Source of the DNA: Cacajao melanocephalus
Taxonomy: Eukaryota > Chordata > Mammalia > Primates > Pitheciidae
Length of the DNA: 64,000 nucleotides
Assembly: GCA_963573385.1 (NCBI GenBank)
Contig: CAUYLG010041603.1
Span: 23,930 to 87,929, forward strand
Direction: 5' to 3'
The position numbers were made by a program, and so were the translations under genes. Below the pieces are notes generated by a model. That model was given only the letters and a program-made list of their open reading frames with translations. It did not search any database and was not told the origin of the DNA. This document shows, piece by piece, positions 41,540 to 51,301 of this stretch; the first letter of the stretch is position 1, and every line of letters starts with the position of its first letter.

Positions 41540-41735
41540 TGCTCTATGGCATCTCATGTATGCCTCTGTCATAGTAGATGTCCCACTGTCTTCCATTTTT
41601 TGCTTATCTCCTAGAAAACTGACTTCCTTGAGGGCAATGACACTTATTTCTTGTCTACCCAGTGCTGAGTCAGTTTGACACAGAATGGATGTGCAGAAAA
41701 TGTGTGTTGGACAGATGAATGATCAGGCAATCTCT
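41540..41735 (+). mobile_element. L2 LINE 3' end
   Basis: 'ttccttgagggcaatgacac', 'cttgtctacccagtgctgag' and 'gtgttggacagatgaatga' correspond to the L2 3' terminus ('ctccatgagggcaggga ... cccagtgcc ... ttgttgaatgaatga'). Confidence 0.65.
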
Positions 41736-42560
41736 ACAGGTCATTCTTGTTTTGATATTCCATGATTTATGAACCTAAGGCATCACAGTAAAAGGAATAG
41801 AAGCAGCTGGGGAAAACATAGAAATTGACATCTGTACACCCCTTCATAGTTTACAAATCCTGTCCTCCTTTGCCTGTTCTCACTGGGCAATCCTGACCTT
41901 GAATCTGGAGCCTAAGCATTGCTGATAAAGTCAGCAATAGATTGAGTTTGCTTATTTTCCAGTGACAGCTCCTTCAATGCATGATGGCAACTAGCAGGAC
42001 AGGTAGGGCAAGGTGGTTTTGTGAGTGTTATCTACGCTGCACATAACACAACAGCAGGAGATAGAACCTTGCCCAAGACACTCTCCCTAGGCAGTCTTAG
42101 GGTGGCCCTTTCATTAACTATAAAACACACTTTCCCATGTCATCCCAGCCAAGGACCTCTCCTCAAATCCCTCTCAATTTTCATTCCTTTTTTTCTCAAC
42201 ATGGAGCTCTCACACCACATGGGGGATGCTCGGATCCTGATTACTATGTACCTCATTTTGTGCATGTGTGTTTGTGTTTCTCATAATGACATTAGAAGGC
42301 GATCCCCATAACAGGGGTAACCAGGAGTGGGAGCTGAGAAGTCCAGTTTTAGCGGAACCTCTGCTCCTCATGGTTGGCTTCCACCATCGTGCACCCACTC
42401 CCCAGCCTCTGCCTCCTTATCACATCTGTGTCTCCCAATGCCATGCTGGATGTGACACGCTCCTTTACATATCTGATTTCTACCAATGGAAGATAAAATA
42501 CAAAATGTTCCCAGTACATTTATCTCTAGAAGATCTCTTACCAGACGCATTATATATACT
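41736..42560. other. No recognised feature
   Basis: About 0.8 kb. The 165-codon plus-strand frame at 42268-42765 starts here in unassigned DNA and runs into the antisense L1P that follows, so it is not evidence of a gene. Confidence 0.45.
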
Positions 42561-42568
42561 TAATTCTT

Positions 42569-43407
42569 TTTGTTGTTGTTGTTTGTTTTTTGTTTTTTTA
42601 TTATCCTTTAGTTCTGAGGTACATGTGCAGATCATGCAAGATTCTTACATAGGCATTCACATGTCATGGTGGTTTGCTGCACCCATCCCTCCATCATCTA
42701 CATTAGGTATTTCTCCTAACGTTATCCCTCCCCAATCCTCCCACCCCCTGCTATCCCTCCCTTAGTCCTCCCAACCCCCAACAGGCTCCAGTGTGTGATG
42801 TTCCCCTCCCTGTGTCCATGTGTCCTCATTGTTCAACACCCACTTATAAGTGAGAACATGCAGTGTTTGGTTTTCTGTTCTTGTGTCAGTTTGCTGAGAA
42901 TGATGGTTTTCGGTTTTATCCATGTCCCTGCAAAGGACATGAACTCATCCTTTTTTATGGCTGCATAGTATTCCATGCTGTATATGTGCCACATTTTCTT
43001 TATCTAGTCTGACACTGATGGGCATTTGGGTTGGTTCCAAGTCTTTGCTATTGTAAATAGTGCCACGATGAACACACATGTGCATGTGTCTTCATAATAG
43101 AATGATTTATAATCCTTTGGGTATATGCCCAGTAATGGGATTGCTGGGTCAAATGGAATTCTATTTCTAGATGCTTGAGGAATTGCCACACTGTCTTCCA
43201 CAATGGTTGAACTAATTTACACTCCCACCAACAGTGTAACAGCATTCCTATTTCTCCACATCCTCTCCAGCATCTGCTGTCTTTAGATTTTTTAATGATT
43301 GCCATTCTAACTGGCATGAGATGGTATCTCAATGTGGTTTTGATTTGCATTTCTCTAATGATCAGTAATGGTGGGCTTTTTTTCATATGTTTGTTGGCTA
43401 CATAAAC
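42569..43407 (-). mobile_element. 5'-truncated L1P, antisense
   Basis: A T-rich tail at 42569-42600, the 3' UTR (42605-42850) and then late ORF2 on the minus strand up to 43407. An exact 8-bp target duplication (taattctt) flanks it at 42561-42568 and 43408-43415, direct evidence of target-primed insertion at a TT/AA-type site. Confidence 0.95.
42850..43407 (-). pseudogene. L1 ORF2 C-terminal remnant
   Basis: Two minus-strand frames (43048-43386, 112 codons, and 43004-43201, 65 codons) together cover the ORF2 C-terminal segment, including the Cys-containing '[15 protein letters not shown]' region and the 'FDPAIPLLGIYPKDYK' stretch. They are in different frames, so at least one frameshift has occurred. 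No catalytic domain is present because of 5' truncation. Confidence 0.9.
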
Positions 43408-43616
43408 TAATTCTTAACCAATACTCTTCTCACCAATATTATATATAACGCTTGTATTCATTACCTTATCTAATTTTCCTAACAGTCCAACTTTGTTGGG
43501 CTAACTATTCTCCCCATTTATAAATTTTAATAGCTCAGGCTCTGAGAGAGTAATGGCTTTGTTTAAAGACTCCATGCTAATAAGGGATCAAAATAAAACT
43601 AAAGCAGCAACAACTA

Positions 43617-43918
43617 GGCTGGGCATGGTGGCTCACGCCTGTAATCCCAGCACTTTGGGAGTCTGAGATGGGCAGACCACAAGGTCAGGAGTTCGAGACC
43701 AGTATGACCAACATGGTGAAACCCCGCCTCTACTAAAAATGCAAAAATTAGCCAAGTGTGGTGGCGTGTGCTTGTAATCCCAGCTACTCAGGAGGCTAAG
43801 GCAGGAGAATCACTTGAACCCGGGAGGCAGAGGTTGCAGTGAGCTGAGATAACGCCATTGCTCTCCAGCCTGGGCTACAGAGTGAGACTCTGTCTCAAAA
43901 AAACAACAACAAAAAAAA
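43617..43918 (+). mobile_element. AluS-type element
   Basis: Complete dimeric Alu from 'ggctgggcatggtggctcac' to an A-rich tail with AAC interruptions (43897-43918). The target duplication is not clear because the A-rich flank blurs it. Confidence 0.97.
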
Positions 43919-43934
43919 CCCATCAATAACCAAA

Positions 43935-44302
43935 ACAACTATGTATTGAATACCTTCTACGGGCCAGGCGTTCTTCTAGGCACTCGGAATATGAACAAAA
44001 CAGATAATGTATCATATTAATGAAAAGAGAACTTATTATAACAAAATATTAAAATTTATAGATTAAGAACTAAGTATATATATTGCTTTTGCTAAGAGAT
44101 TTTATAGATCCCATTCTAGAGAGGGAGAGAGACAACACAGAGAAAGAAATTGCAGAGAGATTTCCCAGATAGTAAGTAGAACACAATCCGAGGTCAGAAT
44201 TTGGAAGGTAGAGGCAGATAACAGCTTTAAATAGGGTAGTCAGGGAGCTCTCATTGAGAAGGTGATGTTGGAGCAAAATGTTAAGAATCTGAAGGAAGAG
44301 TG
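43935..44302 (+). repeat. Old interspersed repeat, 5' side of MER1A
   Basis: 'tgtattgaataccttctacg', 'ggccaggcgttcttctaggc' and 'gggtagtcagggagctctca' with 'agaaggtgatgttggagc' follow a widely dispersed ancient repeat (MIR/L2-class wording; name uncertain). It resumes after MER1A at 44853 with 'agagggaccagtg', matching the usual '...ttccaggcagaggga...' order. Confidence 0.5.
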
Positions 44303-44310
44303 TTCTAGGC
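44303..44310. repeat. Target-site duplication of MER1A, left
   Basis: TTCTAGGC, repeated exactly at 44845-44852. Eight bases is the duplication size made by hAT transposases. Confidence 0.92.
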
Positions 44311-44844
44311 CAGCATCCCCAACCTTTTTGGCACCAGGGACTGGTTTCATGGAAGACAATTTTTCCAAGGACTAGGGTTGGTGGAGGGCATGGTTTTGGG
44401 ATGATTCAAGTATATTATATTGATTGTGTGCTTTATTTCTATTATTGTTATATTGTAATATATAATGAAGCAATTATACAACTCACTATAATGTAGAATC
44501 AGTGGGAGCTCTGAGCTTGTTTTCCTGCAACTAGATGGTCCCATCTGGGGATGATGAGAGACAGTGACAGATCACCAGGCATGAGATTCTCATCAAGAAC
44601 GTGATCTCTTAACTAGATCTCTTGCATGTGCAGTTCACATCAGGGTGCTACTCCTATGAGAATCTAATGCTGCTACTAATGTGACAGGAGGAGGAACTCA
44701 GGTGCTAATGTGAGTGATGGGGAGTGGCTGTAAATATGGACACAGCTTCCCTCGCTCTCTTGTTACTCACCTCCTAGGTGTAGCCTGGCTCCTAACAGGC
44801 CACGGACCGGTACTGTTCTGTGGCCTGGGGGTTGGGGACTCCTG
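44311..44844. mobile_element. MER1A-type hAT-Charlie DNA transposon
   Basis: The ends 'cagcatccccaacctttttg' and 'gggggttggggactcctg' are terminal inverted repeats of the MER1 group. The 534-bp length and the AT-rich insert (44400-44480) point to MER1A rather than the shorter MER1B. Exact 8-bp duplications flank it. It is non-autonomous and encodes no transposase. It sits inside an older repeat whose halves lie on either side. Confidence 0.9.
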
Positions 44845-44852
44845 TTCTAGGC
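44845..44852. repeat. Target-site duplication of MER1A, right
   Basis: TTCTAGGC, identical to 44303-44310. Confidence 0.92.
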
Positions 44853-44940
44853 AGAGGGACCAGTGTAGAGGGAGGACACCAAGGCACTGGCACAGGGTGC
44901 ACAGAAGGAGAGTTGCAGGAGGTGATGGTGCAAAGGTAAG
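44853..44940 (+). repeat. Old interspersed repeat, 3' side of MER1A
   Basis: 'agagggaccagtgtagaggg' with 'ggtgcaaaggtaaga' continues the repeat at 43935-44302 on the far side of the transposon. Confidence 0.45.
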
Positions 44941-45949
44941 ATGGGGGTGATGGTCCCATGAGGATGTATACCCAGGCCTTCTGATTCCACGTCCAGAATG
45001 ATTTATACTGTGTAGCCCAGAAGAAACCATAAGGAACACTATGTAGCATGAAATAGTTATTAGAGCTACAAATAGACAAAGTCAAAGGTATACCCTCGGC
45101 CATCTATTCATCGACATGAGAAAGTTGTGATGCCATTTCAAACATCATGATTTTCACATCCCATCAGGTTAAAGTGATCTGTGCACTGCATGCAAGACAC
45201 AAATTGCTCTGGGTAACTTTTCATGAGCATACGTGGACTCAGCATGCATATTCCCCTGTAGCGAAAAATCAGGTTCAATCTTAAGAGAAATATCGGAAAC
45301 ATTTTGACATTTCGCCATCAGTCATTTCAACAGCATCATTGGGACCTTCTGTTTCTACCCTGTGCATTACCACTCTGAACCAATTCCTTTCTATTGCAGA
45401 AGACAGAGGGAACCATAGTTTAATGAAAGCCCGAAATTTTGATATCAGTGACCATCCTTTGAGTCTCATTTCCCTTAGGGAAAGAGTCTGGAGGAACAGA
45501 ACTTGCTCTGTGATAACAATAACAAATTGTCAGGAAGACTCTAGCTCAGAATGACAGCATGATGTGCATGTTTGCTAGAGAGAAACGCCTTTATGCACAG
45601 CCCCTGAAGGGAGGGATGAACATGCAGGCTCACTTAGGAGCTGATACCTGGTGTGATCATTCCCTCTGTGCTGATTCACTCTGCTGCCTGAGCAGGCTGG
45701 GTCCTGCCACCACACAGCACATCTTTAAACAAGCAGTTACACACAGTGCTATTGCCCTCAGAATTGACTTGGAAATTCATGAGAATCCTAAGTGCCAATC
45801 ACGGCACAGAAACTCCAAGCTACTTTGTTGGAAAGGGAAGCTCACAGAACAAGATAAAAACAGAAAGGGGACAATTTTTAAAGTTCTTTCTCATCTACAG
45901 CAATTTTACGACCTTCACAATGATGTAAAAGTGTAATCTTTTCATTGGG
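44941..45949. other. No recognised feature
   Basis: About 1 kb without a repeat that I can name. A 125-codon frame at 45559-45936 has no recognisable domain or splice context. Confidence 0.45.
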
Positions 45950-46155
45950 GGACGTGGGCTTTGAACATGGGTTTGAATCCTGACTCTTCTTTTATTAGCT
46001 TGTGACCTTGGACACACTTCCGCCTTCTCTGTGGGTCTTTTTCCTCATCTTTACCTTGTAGGACTTTTGTGAAAATTAAATAGGATAGAGTATACAATAT
46101 GCCTAGCCAGGATTTGGCACAGAGAAGTTGATTAATGGCTATTACTACTATAGGC
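45950..46155 (+). mobile_element. MIR SINE
   Basis: 'gggtttgaatcctgactctt', 'gcttgtgaccttggacacac', 'cctcatctttaccttgtagg' and 'gtgaaaattaaataggatag' then 'ggatttggcacagagaag' give an almost complete MIR in order. Confidence 0.75.
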
Positions 46156-46590
46156 CCTTAAAAATCAGGTATATTAAAATGAATAACTTGAATAATTTCT
46201 TGGCCCATAAGTGCTAACTATAAAAATGGTCATTTTTTCCCCTTAAGCTTTCTGTTTCTACCTGCCAAAATCCAGACCAGAGCCTCAGGAAGAGATAGTG
46301 GCTATGAGGTGAAGTAAATGTGTTATATTATGTTGAAATCCTAATATAAACCATGTTCCCTTACTTTCCTACAAAAGGACAAACTTCTCATTTATAGTCC
46401 AACAAGAGAATTTAGTATCTGGCAGCAAGAGGCACATTCCACTTCTGTACATGATGGTTTGTCTTTGCAAACATGCTCTGGTTTCCAAATTGGGGTGAGA
46501 GGAACAAGGGATTATAGCAGCTTTCAATTTTAAATAACACTTCTTTCTTTTTTTTAAGATTAAAATAATTTCTTTATAAAGACATTACTC
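46156..46590. other. No recognised feature
   Basis: AT-rich flank of the L1 that follows. Confidence 0.5.
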
Positions 46591-46610
46591 TATAGGTTTC
46601 TTTCCTTTAT

Positions 46611-46858
46611 TTTTTTACTTTAAGTTCTTGGGTACATGTGCAGATTCTGCAGGACTGTTACATAGGTATACACATGCCACGGTGGTTTGCTGCATCCATG
46701 CCCCCCATAATCTACACTAGGTATTTCTCCTAATGTTATCCTTTCCCAACCTCCCCACCTCTGCTATCGCTCCCCTAGTCCCCCACCCCTCAACAGGCCC
46801 CAGTGTGTGATGTTCCCCTCCCTGCATCCATATGTTTTCATTGTTCAACACCCATTAT
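46611..46858 (-). other. L1 3' UTR of the rearranged element
   Basis: Antisense copy of the 3' UTR, from a short T-rich edge through 'cacggtggtttgctgcatcc' and 'gtgtgatgttcccctccctg' to 'tcaacacccattatga'. It joins directly to mid-ORF2 at about 46858/46859, deleting the second half of ORF2. Confidence 0.92.
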
Positions 46859-48928
46859 GAGTGTTATTTTCTTTTTCTTGCCTGATTGCTCTGGTTAGAC
46901 TTTCCAATACTATGTTGAATAAGAATGGTGAGAAAGGGCACCCTTGTCCCGGGCCAGTTTTAAAAGGGAATGCCACTTTTTGCCCATTCAGTATGATATT
47001 GGCTGTGGATTTGTCACAGATAGCTTTTATCATTTTGAGATATATTCCATCGATACCTAGTTTATTGAGAGATTTTAGCATAAAGGGCTGGTGAATTTTG
47101 TTGAAGGCCTTCTCTGCATCTATTGATATAATATGTGGTTTTTGTCTTTGGTTCTGTTTATGCAATGGATTACATTTATAGATTTGTGTATGTTGAATCA
47201 GCTTTGCATCCCCAGGATGAAGCCTATGTGATCGTGATGCATAAGCTTTTTGATGTGCTGTTGCATTCGGTTTGCCAGTATCTTATCGAAGATTTCTGCA
47301 TCGAAGTTCGTCATGGATACTGGCCTGAAATTTTCTTTTTTATTTGTGTCTCTGCCAGGTTTTGGTATCAGGATGATGTTGGTCTCATAAAATGAATTAG
47401 GGAGGATTCTCTCTCTTTGTATATTTTGGAATAGTTTTAGAAGGAATAGTACCAGATCCTCTTTGTATATTTTGGAATAGTTTTAGAAGGAATAGTACCA
47501 GCTCCTCTTTGTACATCTGGTAGAATTCGGCTGTGAACCTATCTGGAGGACCTGGGCTTTTTTGGTTGGTAGGCTATTAATAATTGCTGCCTCAAATTCA
47601 GACTTTGTTATTAGTTTATTCAGGGATTCAACTTCTTCCTGGTTTAGTCTTGGGAGGATGTAAGTGTCCAGGAATTTATCCATTTCTTCTAGATTTACTG
47701 GTTTATGTGCATAGAGGTGTTTGTAGTAATCTCAGATGGTAGTTTGTATTTCTGTGGAATCAGTGGTGATATCCCCTTTATCATTTTTTACTGCATCTAT
47801 TCGATTCTTCTTTTCTTTTTTATTAGTCTGGCTAGCAGTCTATCTATTTTGTTGATCTTTTCAAAAACCCAGCTCCTGGATTAACTGATTTTTTTGAAGG
47901 GTTTTTGTGTCCCTATCTCCTTCAGTTCTGCTCTGATCTTAGTTATTTCTTGTTTTCTGCTAGCTTTTGAATTTGTTTGATCTTGCTCCTCTAGTTCTTT
48001 TAATTTTGACAATAGGGTGTCGATTTTCGATCTTTCCTGGCTTCTCATGTGGGCATTTCATGCTATAAATTTCCTTCTAGACACTGCTTTAAATGTGTCC
48101 CAGGGATTCTGGTATGTTGTGTCTTTGTTCTCATTGGGTTTGAAGAACATCTTTATTTCTGCCTTCATTTCATTATTTATCCAGTCGTCATTCAGGAGCA
48201 GGTTGTTCAGTTTTCATATAGTTGTGTGGTTTTGCATGAGTTTTTTAATCCTGAGTTCTCATTTGATTGCAGTGTGGTCTGAAAGACTGTTTGTTATGAT
48301 TTCCATTCTTTTGCATTTGCTGAAGAGTGATTTACTTCCAATTATGTGGTCAATTTTAGAGTAAGTGCAATGTGGTGCTGAGAAGAATGTATATTCTGTG
48401 GATTTGGGCTGGAGAATTCTGCAGATATCTATTAGGTCCTCTTGGTCCAGATCTGAGTGCAAGTCCTGGATATTCTTGTTAATTTTCTGTCTCATTGATC
48501 TGTCTAATAATGACAGTGGAGTGTTAAAGCCTCCCACTATTATTGTGTGGGAGTCTAAGTCTCTTAGTAGGTCATTAAGAACTTGCTTTATGTATCTGGG
48601 TGCTCCTGTATTGGGTGCATATATATTTAGGAGGGATCGTTAGCTCGTCTTGTTGCATTGATCCCTTTACCATTATGTAATGCCCTTCTTTGTCTCTTTT
48701 GATCTTTGTTCATTTAAAGTCCATCTTATCAGAGACTAGGATTGCAACTCCTGCTTTTTTTGCTCTCCATTTTCTTGGTAAATCAGCCTCTATCCCTCTA
48801 TTTTGAGTCTATGTGTGTCTTTGCATGTGAGATGGGTCTCCTGAATACAGCACACCAATGGGTCTTGACTTTTTATCCAATTTGCCAGTCTCTGTCTTTA
48901 ATTGGTCAGTTAGCCCATTTACACTTAA
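46859..48928 (-). pseudogene. L1 ORF2 remnant (EN to mid-RT)
   Basis: Minus-strand ORF2 starting near residue 13 and covering the apurinic-type endonuclease, the linker and the first part of reverse transcriptase. The 106-codon frame at 46845-47165 holds the '[12 protein letters not shown]' motif and the '[14 protein letters not shown]' motif, and the 92-codon frame at 48259-48537 holds the endonuclease 'TFFSAPHCTYSKIDHI' region. The deletion at the 3' UTR junction removes the part where the RT catalytic F-A-D-D motif lies. Many stops and frameshifts. A 46-bp tandem duplication at 47413-47504 adds another frameshift. Confidence 0.93.
47413..47504. repeat. 46-bp tandem duplication inside L1 ORF2
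   Basis: Two adjacent 46-bp units (47413-47458 and 47459-47504) start 'ctctttgtatattttggaat' and differ at one base (a/c near the unit end). L1 ORF2 normally has this sequence once. 46 is not a multiple of three. Confidence 0.97.
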
Positions 48929-49283
48929 GGCTTCAGAGGGTGGATAATAACAAACTTCTCTGAGCTAAAGGAACATGTTCAAACCCAATGCAAAGAAAAT
49001 AAGAATCTTGAAGAGACGTTAGATGAAATGCTAACTAGAATAACCAGCTTAGAGAAGAACATAAACAACTTGATGGAGCTGAAAAAACATAGCACGAGAA
49101 CTTTGCGAAGCATACACAAGTTTCAATAGCCGAATCGATCAAGCAGAAGAAAGGATATGAGAGATTGAAGGCCAACTCAATGAAATAAAATGAGAAGGCA
49201 AAATTAGAGAAAAGAGAGTGAAAAGAAATGAACAAAATCTCCAAGAAATATGGGATTATGTGAAAAGACCTAATCTACGTTTG
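48929..49283 (+). pseudogene. Inverted L1 ORF1 segment
   Basis: On the plus strand, opposite to the rest of the element, lies ORF1 sequence from 'ggcttcagagggtgg' to 'gacctaatctacgtttg', roughly codons 48-165 (coiled-coil and start of the RRM region). ORF1p is the RNA-binding trimeric chaperone of L1. The frame is broken by stops and indels. At the right junction four bases (TTTG) could belong to either side, a microhomology. Confidence 0.9.
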
Positions 49284-49375
49284 TTCCCTTGCTGGTGAGG
49301 AGTTGTGATCCCTTGGACGAGGAGAGGCATTCTGGTTTTTGTGTTTTCATCCTTTTTGTGCTGGTTTCTTCCCAT
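49284..49375 (-). pseudogene. L1 ORF1 5' start remnant
   Basis: The ORF1 ATG lies on the minus strand at 49375-49373 and the first ~30 codons follow before the inversion junction. A one-base deletion within the first 15 codons already shifts the frame. Confidence 0.85.
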
Positions 49376-50668
49376 CTTCATGGATTTAACGACCTTTGGT
49401 CTTTGAAGTTGGTGACTTTTGGATGGGGTCTCTGAGGGGATGTCCTTTTTGTTGATGTTGAGGCTATTTCTTTCTGTTTTTTAGTTTTCTTTCTAACAGT
49501 CAGGTCCCTCTGCTGCAGGACTGTTGAAGGTCCACTCCAGACCCTGCTTGCCTGGGACACACCCGCAGGGGCTGCAGAACAGCAAAGATTGCTTCCTGTT
49601 CCTTCCTCTGGTAGCTTTGTTACAAAAGGGTATCCACCAGATGTCAGCCAGAGCTCTTCTGTATGAGGTGACTCTTCGGATATACAGGGGTCAAGGAGTT
49701 CCTTGAGGAGGCAGTCTGTCCCTTGTCAGAGCTCAAGTGCTGTGCTGGGAGCTCCGTTGCTCCCTTCAGAGCTGCTGGGCAGGGACGTTTAAGTCTGCTG
49801 TAGTGGAACTCACAACTGCTCCTTTTCCCAAGGGCTCTGTCCTGGGAAAATGTGGCTTTATTTCTAAGTCCCTACAGGCTGCTGCCTTTTATCAGAGATG
49901 CCCTGCCCAGCAAGGAAGGAGTCTAATCACAGTCTGCCTGAAGAGGCATTGTTGAGCTGCTGTAGGCTCCCTCCAGGTGCTGTGTGAACTTCTTTGTGCT
50001 TTTGTTTACACAGATAGGGTTAGAGCTACATGGGTAACAGTAGACGCCACTCCCCCACACTGAGCTGGACCATCCAGGGTCGAGCTCAAACTGCTGTGCT
50101 GGCTGCAAAAATCCCAAGCCAGTGGGATTCAGTTTACTGGTCCCCTTGGGAGTGGGACCCATGGAGCCAGATCATCTGGTTTCCCGCCTTCAGCCCCCTT
50201 TCTTTCACGGATATGGGCGACTCTGTCTCGCAGGCGCTCCAGGCGCCAGTCAAAATGGATGCTCAGATTTGTGCTGGGAACTCGAGGCGCTGGCTGAATC
50301 AGCTACCCAGTTTTGCCCTGGAAACCCAGGGCGCCTGTCGGCAGTTGGGGATCTCCTGGTCCGTGGGCTGCAAAGACCATGGGAGAAGTGCAGCATCTGA
50401 ACCGCAGCTCCAGAGTGGCCGGAAACGTCCCCAATGGCCTCCGTTGGGCAGGAGGGAAGGCCCTCCAGCCCGTTGCACTTACTGGGTGAGGCAGTGTCCA
50501 CCGTGCCTTGGTTTGCCCTCCCTGGGCTACGCCCACTGTCCAACCAGTCCCATTGAGATGAATCTGGTACCTTGGTTGGAAATACAGACATCACTCACCT
50601 TGTGCGCTGCTCTTGCTGGAACTGCGCTCGGGGCTGTTCCTGTTCGGCCGTCTTGGCAGAAGTCCTCA
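49376..50668 (-). promoter_or_regulatory. L1 5' UTR (internal promoter region)
   Basis: About 1.29 kb between the ORF1 ATG and the element's 5' end, which reads GAGGACTTCTGCCAAGACGG on the minus strand; the CAAGACGGCC text is the counterpart of the YY1-site region at the start of L1. It is the GC-richest part of the window (50180-50660). L1 5' UTRs hold an RNA polymerase II promoter and, on the other strand, an antisense promoter. This one is longer than the ~0.9-kb 5' UTR of the youngest human L1, as in older L1PA/L1PB subfamilies. Confidence 0.88.
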
Positions 50669-50671
50669 TAA
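50030..50671 (+). other. 213-codon antisense frame over L1 5' UTR (ORF0-like position)
   Basis: The longest open frame in the window. It runs antisense to L1 across the 5' UTR and stops three bases past the element's 5' end. Primate L1 elements carry a known antisense frame, ORF0 (about 70 codons), in this region, driven by the antisense promoter. I cannot confirm that this frame is homologous to ORF0: it is three times longer. It may be an open frame that is simply favoured by GC-rich sequence. Confidence 0.4.
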
Positions 50672-50693
50672 TACTTCTTTCTTTAAAAAAAAA

Positions 50694-50815
50694 TTTTTTG
50701 TAAAGATTGGGTCCTTGTTTCCCAGGCCTGGTCTCAAATTCTCATCCTCGAGCAATCCTCCAACATCAGCCTCTCAAAGTTCAGGTGTTACTGGCATGAG
50801 CCACCATATATGGCC
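50694..50815 (-). mobile_element. FLAM-type fossil Alu monomer, antisense
   Basis: A single Alu-left-arm-like unit of about 122 bp: T-run, 'gtaaagattgggtccttgtt', 'cccaggcctggtctcaaatt' and 'ggcatgagccaccatata' up to 'tggcc'. There is no second arm. Flanks ataatacttctt (50668-50679) and ataatatttctt (50820-50831) match at 11 of 12, a good target duplication. It predates the L1, which inserted immediately beside it. Confidence 0.85.
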
Positions 50816-50831
50816 TCAAATAATATTTCTT

Positions 50832-51300
50832 AGCTAATAGGAAATTTTTTAAGCATATATAAAAGTTCCTAGAAATCATAAGAAAAGGACAAAACACCAA
50901 ATTTAAAAATGGGCCAGAGACTTTAGTAAGTATCTCACAGAAGAAGATATCACATGGCTAAAAAGCATATAAACATGCTCAATATCATTACTTAATAGAA
51001 AAAATATATGGAAATCTCAACCAGCTAGAGCTACACACCCACCAGAATGATTAAACTTACAAAGGCAGTATCAGATGCTGACAAGGACATGGAGCACGTG
51101 GAACACTTGCCGACGGGAGTGTAATTTGGTCTGATCATTGCAGAAAACTGACTTTTCACACTAAAGCTAAACATAGCCTACCTTATTACTCAGCTATCCC
51201 ATTCTTAAGTATATGCCTACTGGAAGTGAATGTATAATGACAAACATCGGTGCATGGATTCATGCACATGCTAAAAGTCATTGAGTTGTACACTTTAGAA
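50832..51300 (+). mobile_element. L1M late ORF2 fragment
   Basis: 'aaaatgggccagagacttta', 'gaagaagatatcacatggct', 'aaacatgctcaatatcatta' and 'cacccaccagaatgatta' follow the ORF2 C-terminal part in order, then 'cagctatcccattcttaagt'. An Alu inserted at its 3' part. Confidence 0.72.
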
Positions 51301-51301
51301 A

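Larger units (their letters stand above)
46611..50668 (-). mobile_element. Rearranged L1P with both ends present
   Basis: A 4,058-bp antisense L1 (intact elements are about 6 kb). In plus-strand order: 3' UTR (46611-46858), ORF2 from near its start to mid-RT (46859-48928), part of ORF1 in the opposite orientation (48929-49283), the first codons of ORF1 (49284-49375) and a full 5' UTR (49376-50668). Imperfect ~18-bp flanking similarity (about 46591-46609 and 50668-50685, core TTCTTTC) suggests the element went in as a single, initially full-length insertion and was rearranged at or after integration. Sequence features fit an older L1PA or L1PB subfamily. It cannot move. Confidence 0.93.

Noticed and set aside
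42268..42765. 165-codon plus-strand frame
   Set aside because: Its second half lies in the antisense L1P 3' UTR and the first half shows no domain.
46859..48928. L1 ORF2 as an active retrotransposase gene
   Set aside because: Frames are broken and the RT catalytic motif region is deleted.
50180..50660. CpG-island promoter of a host gene
   Set aside because: The GC-richer patch lies inside the L1 5' UTR and is explained by it.
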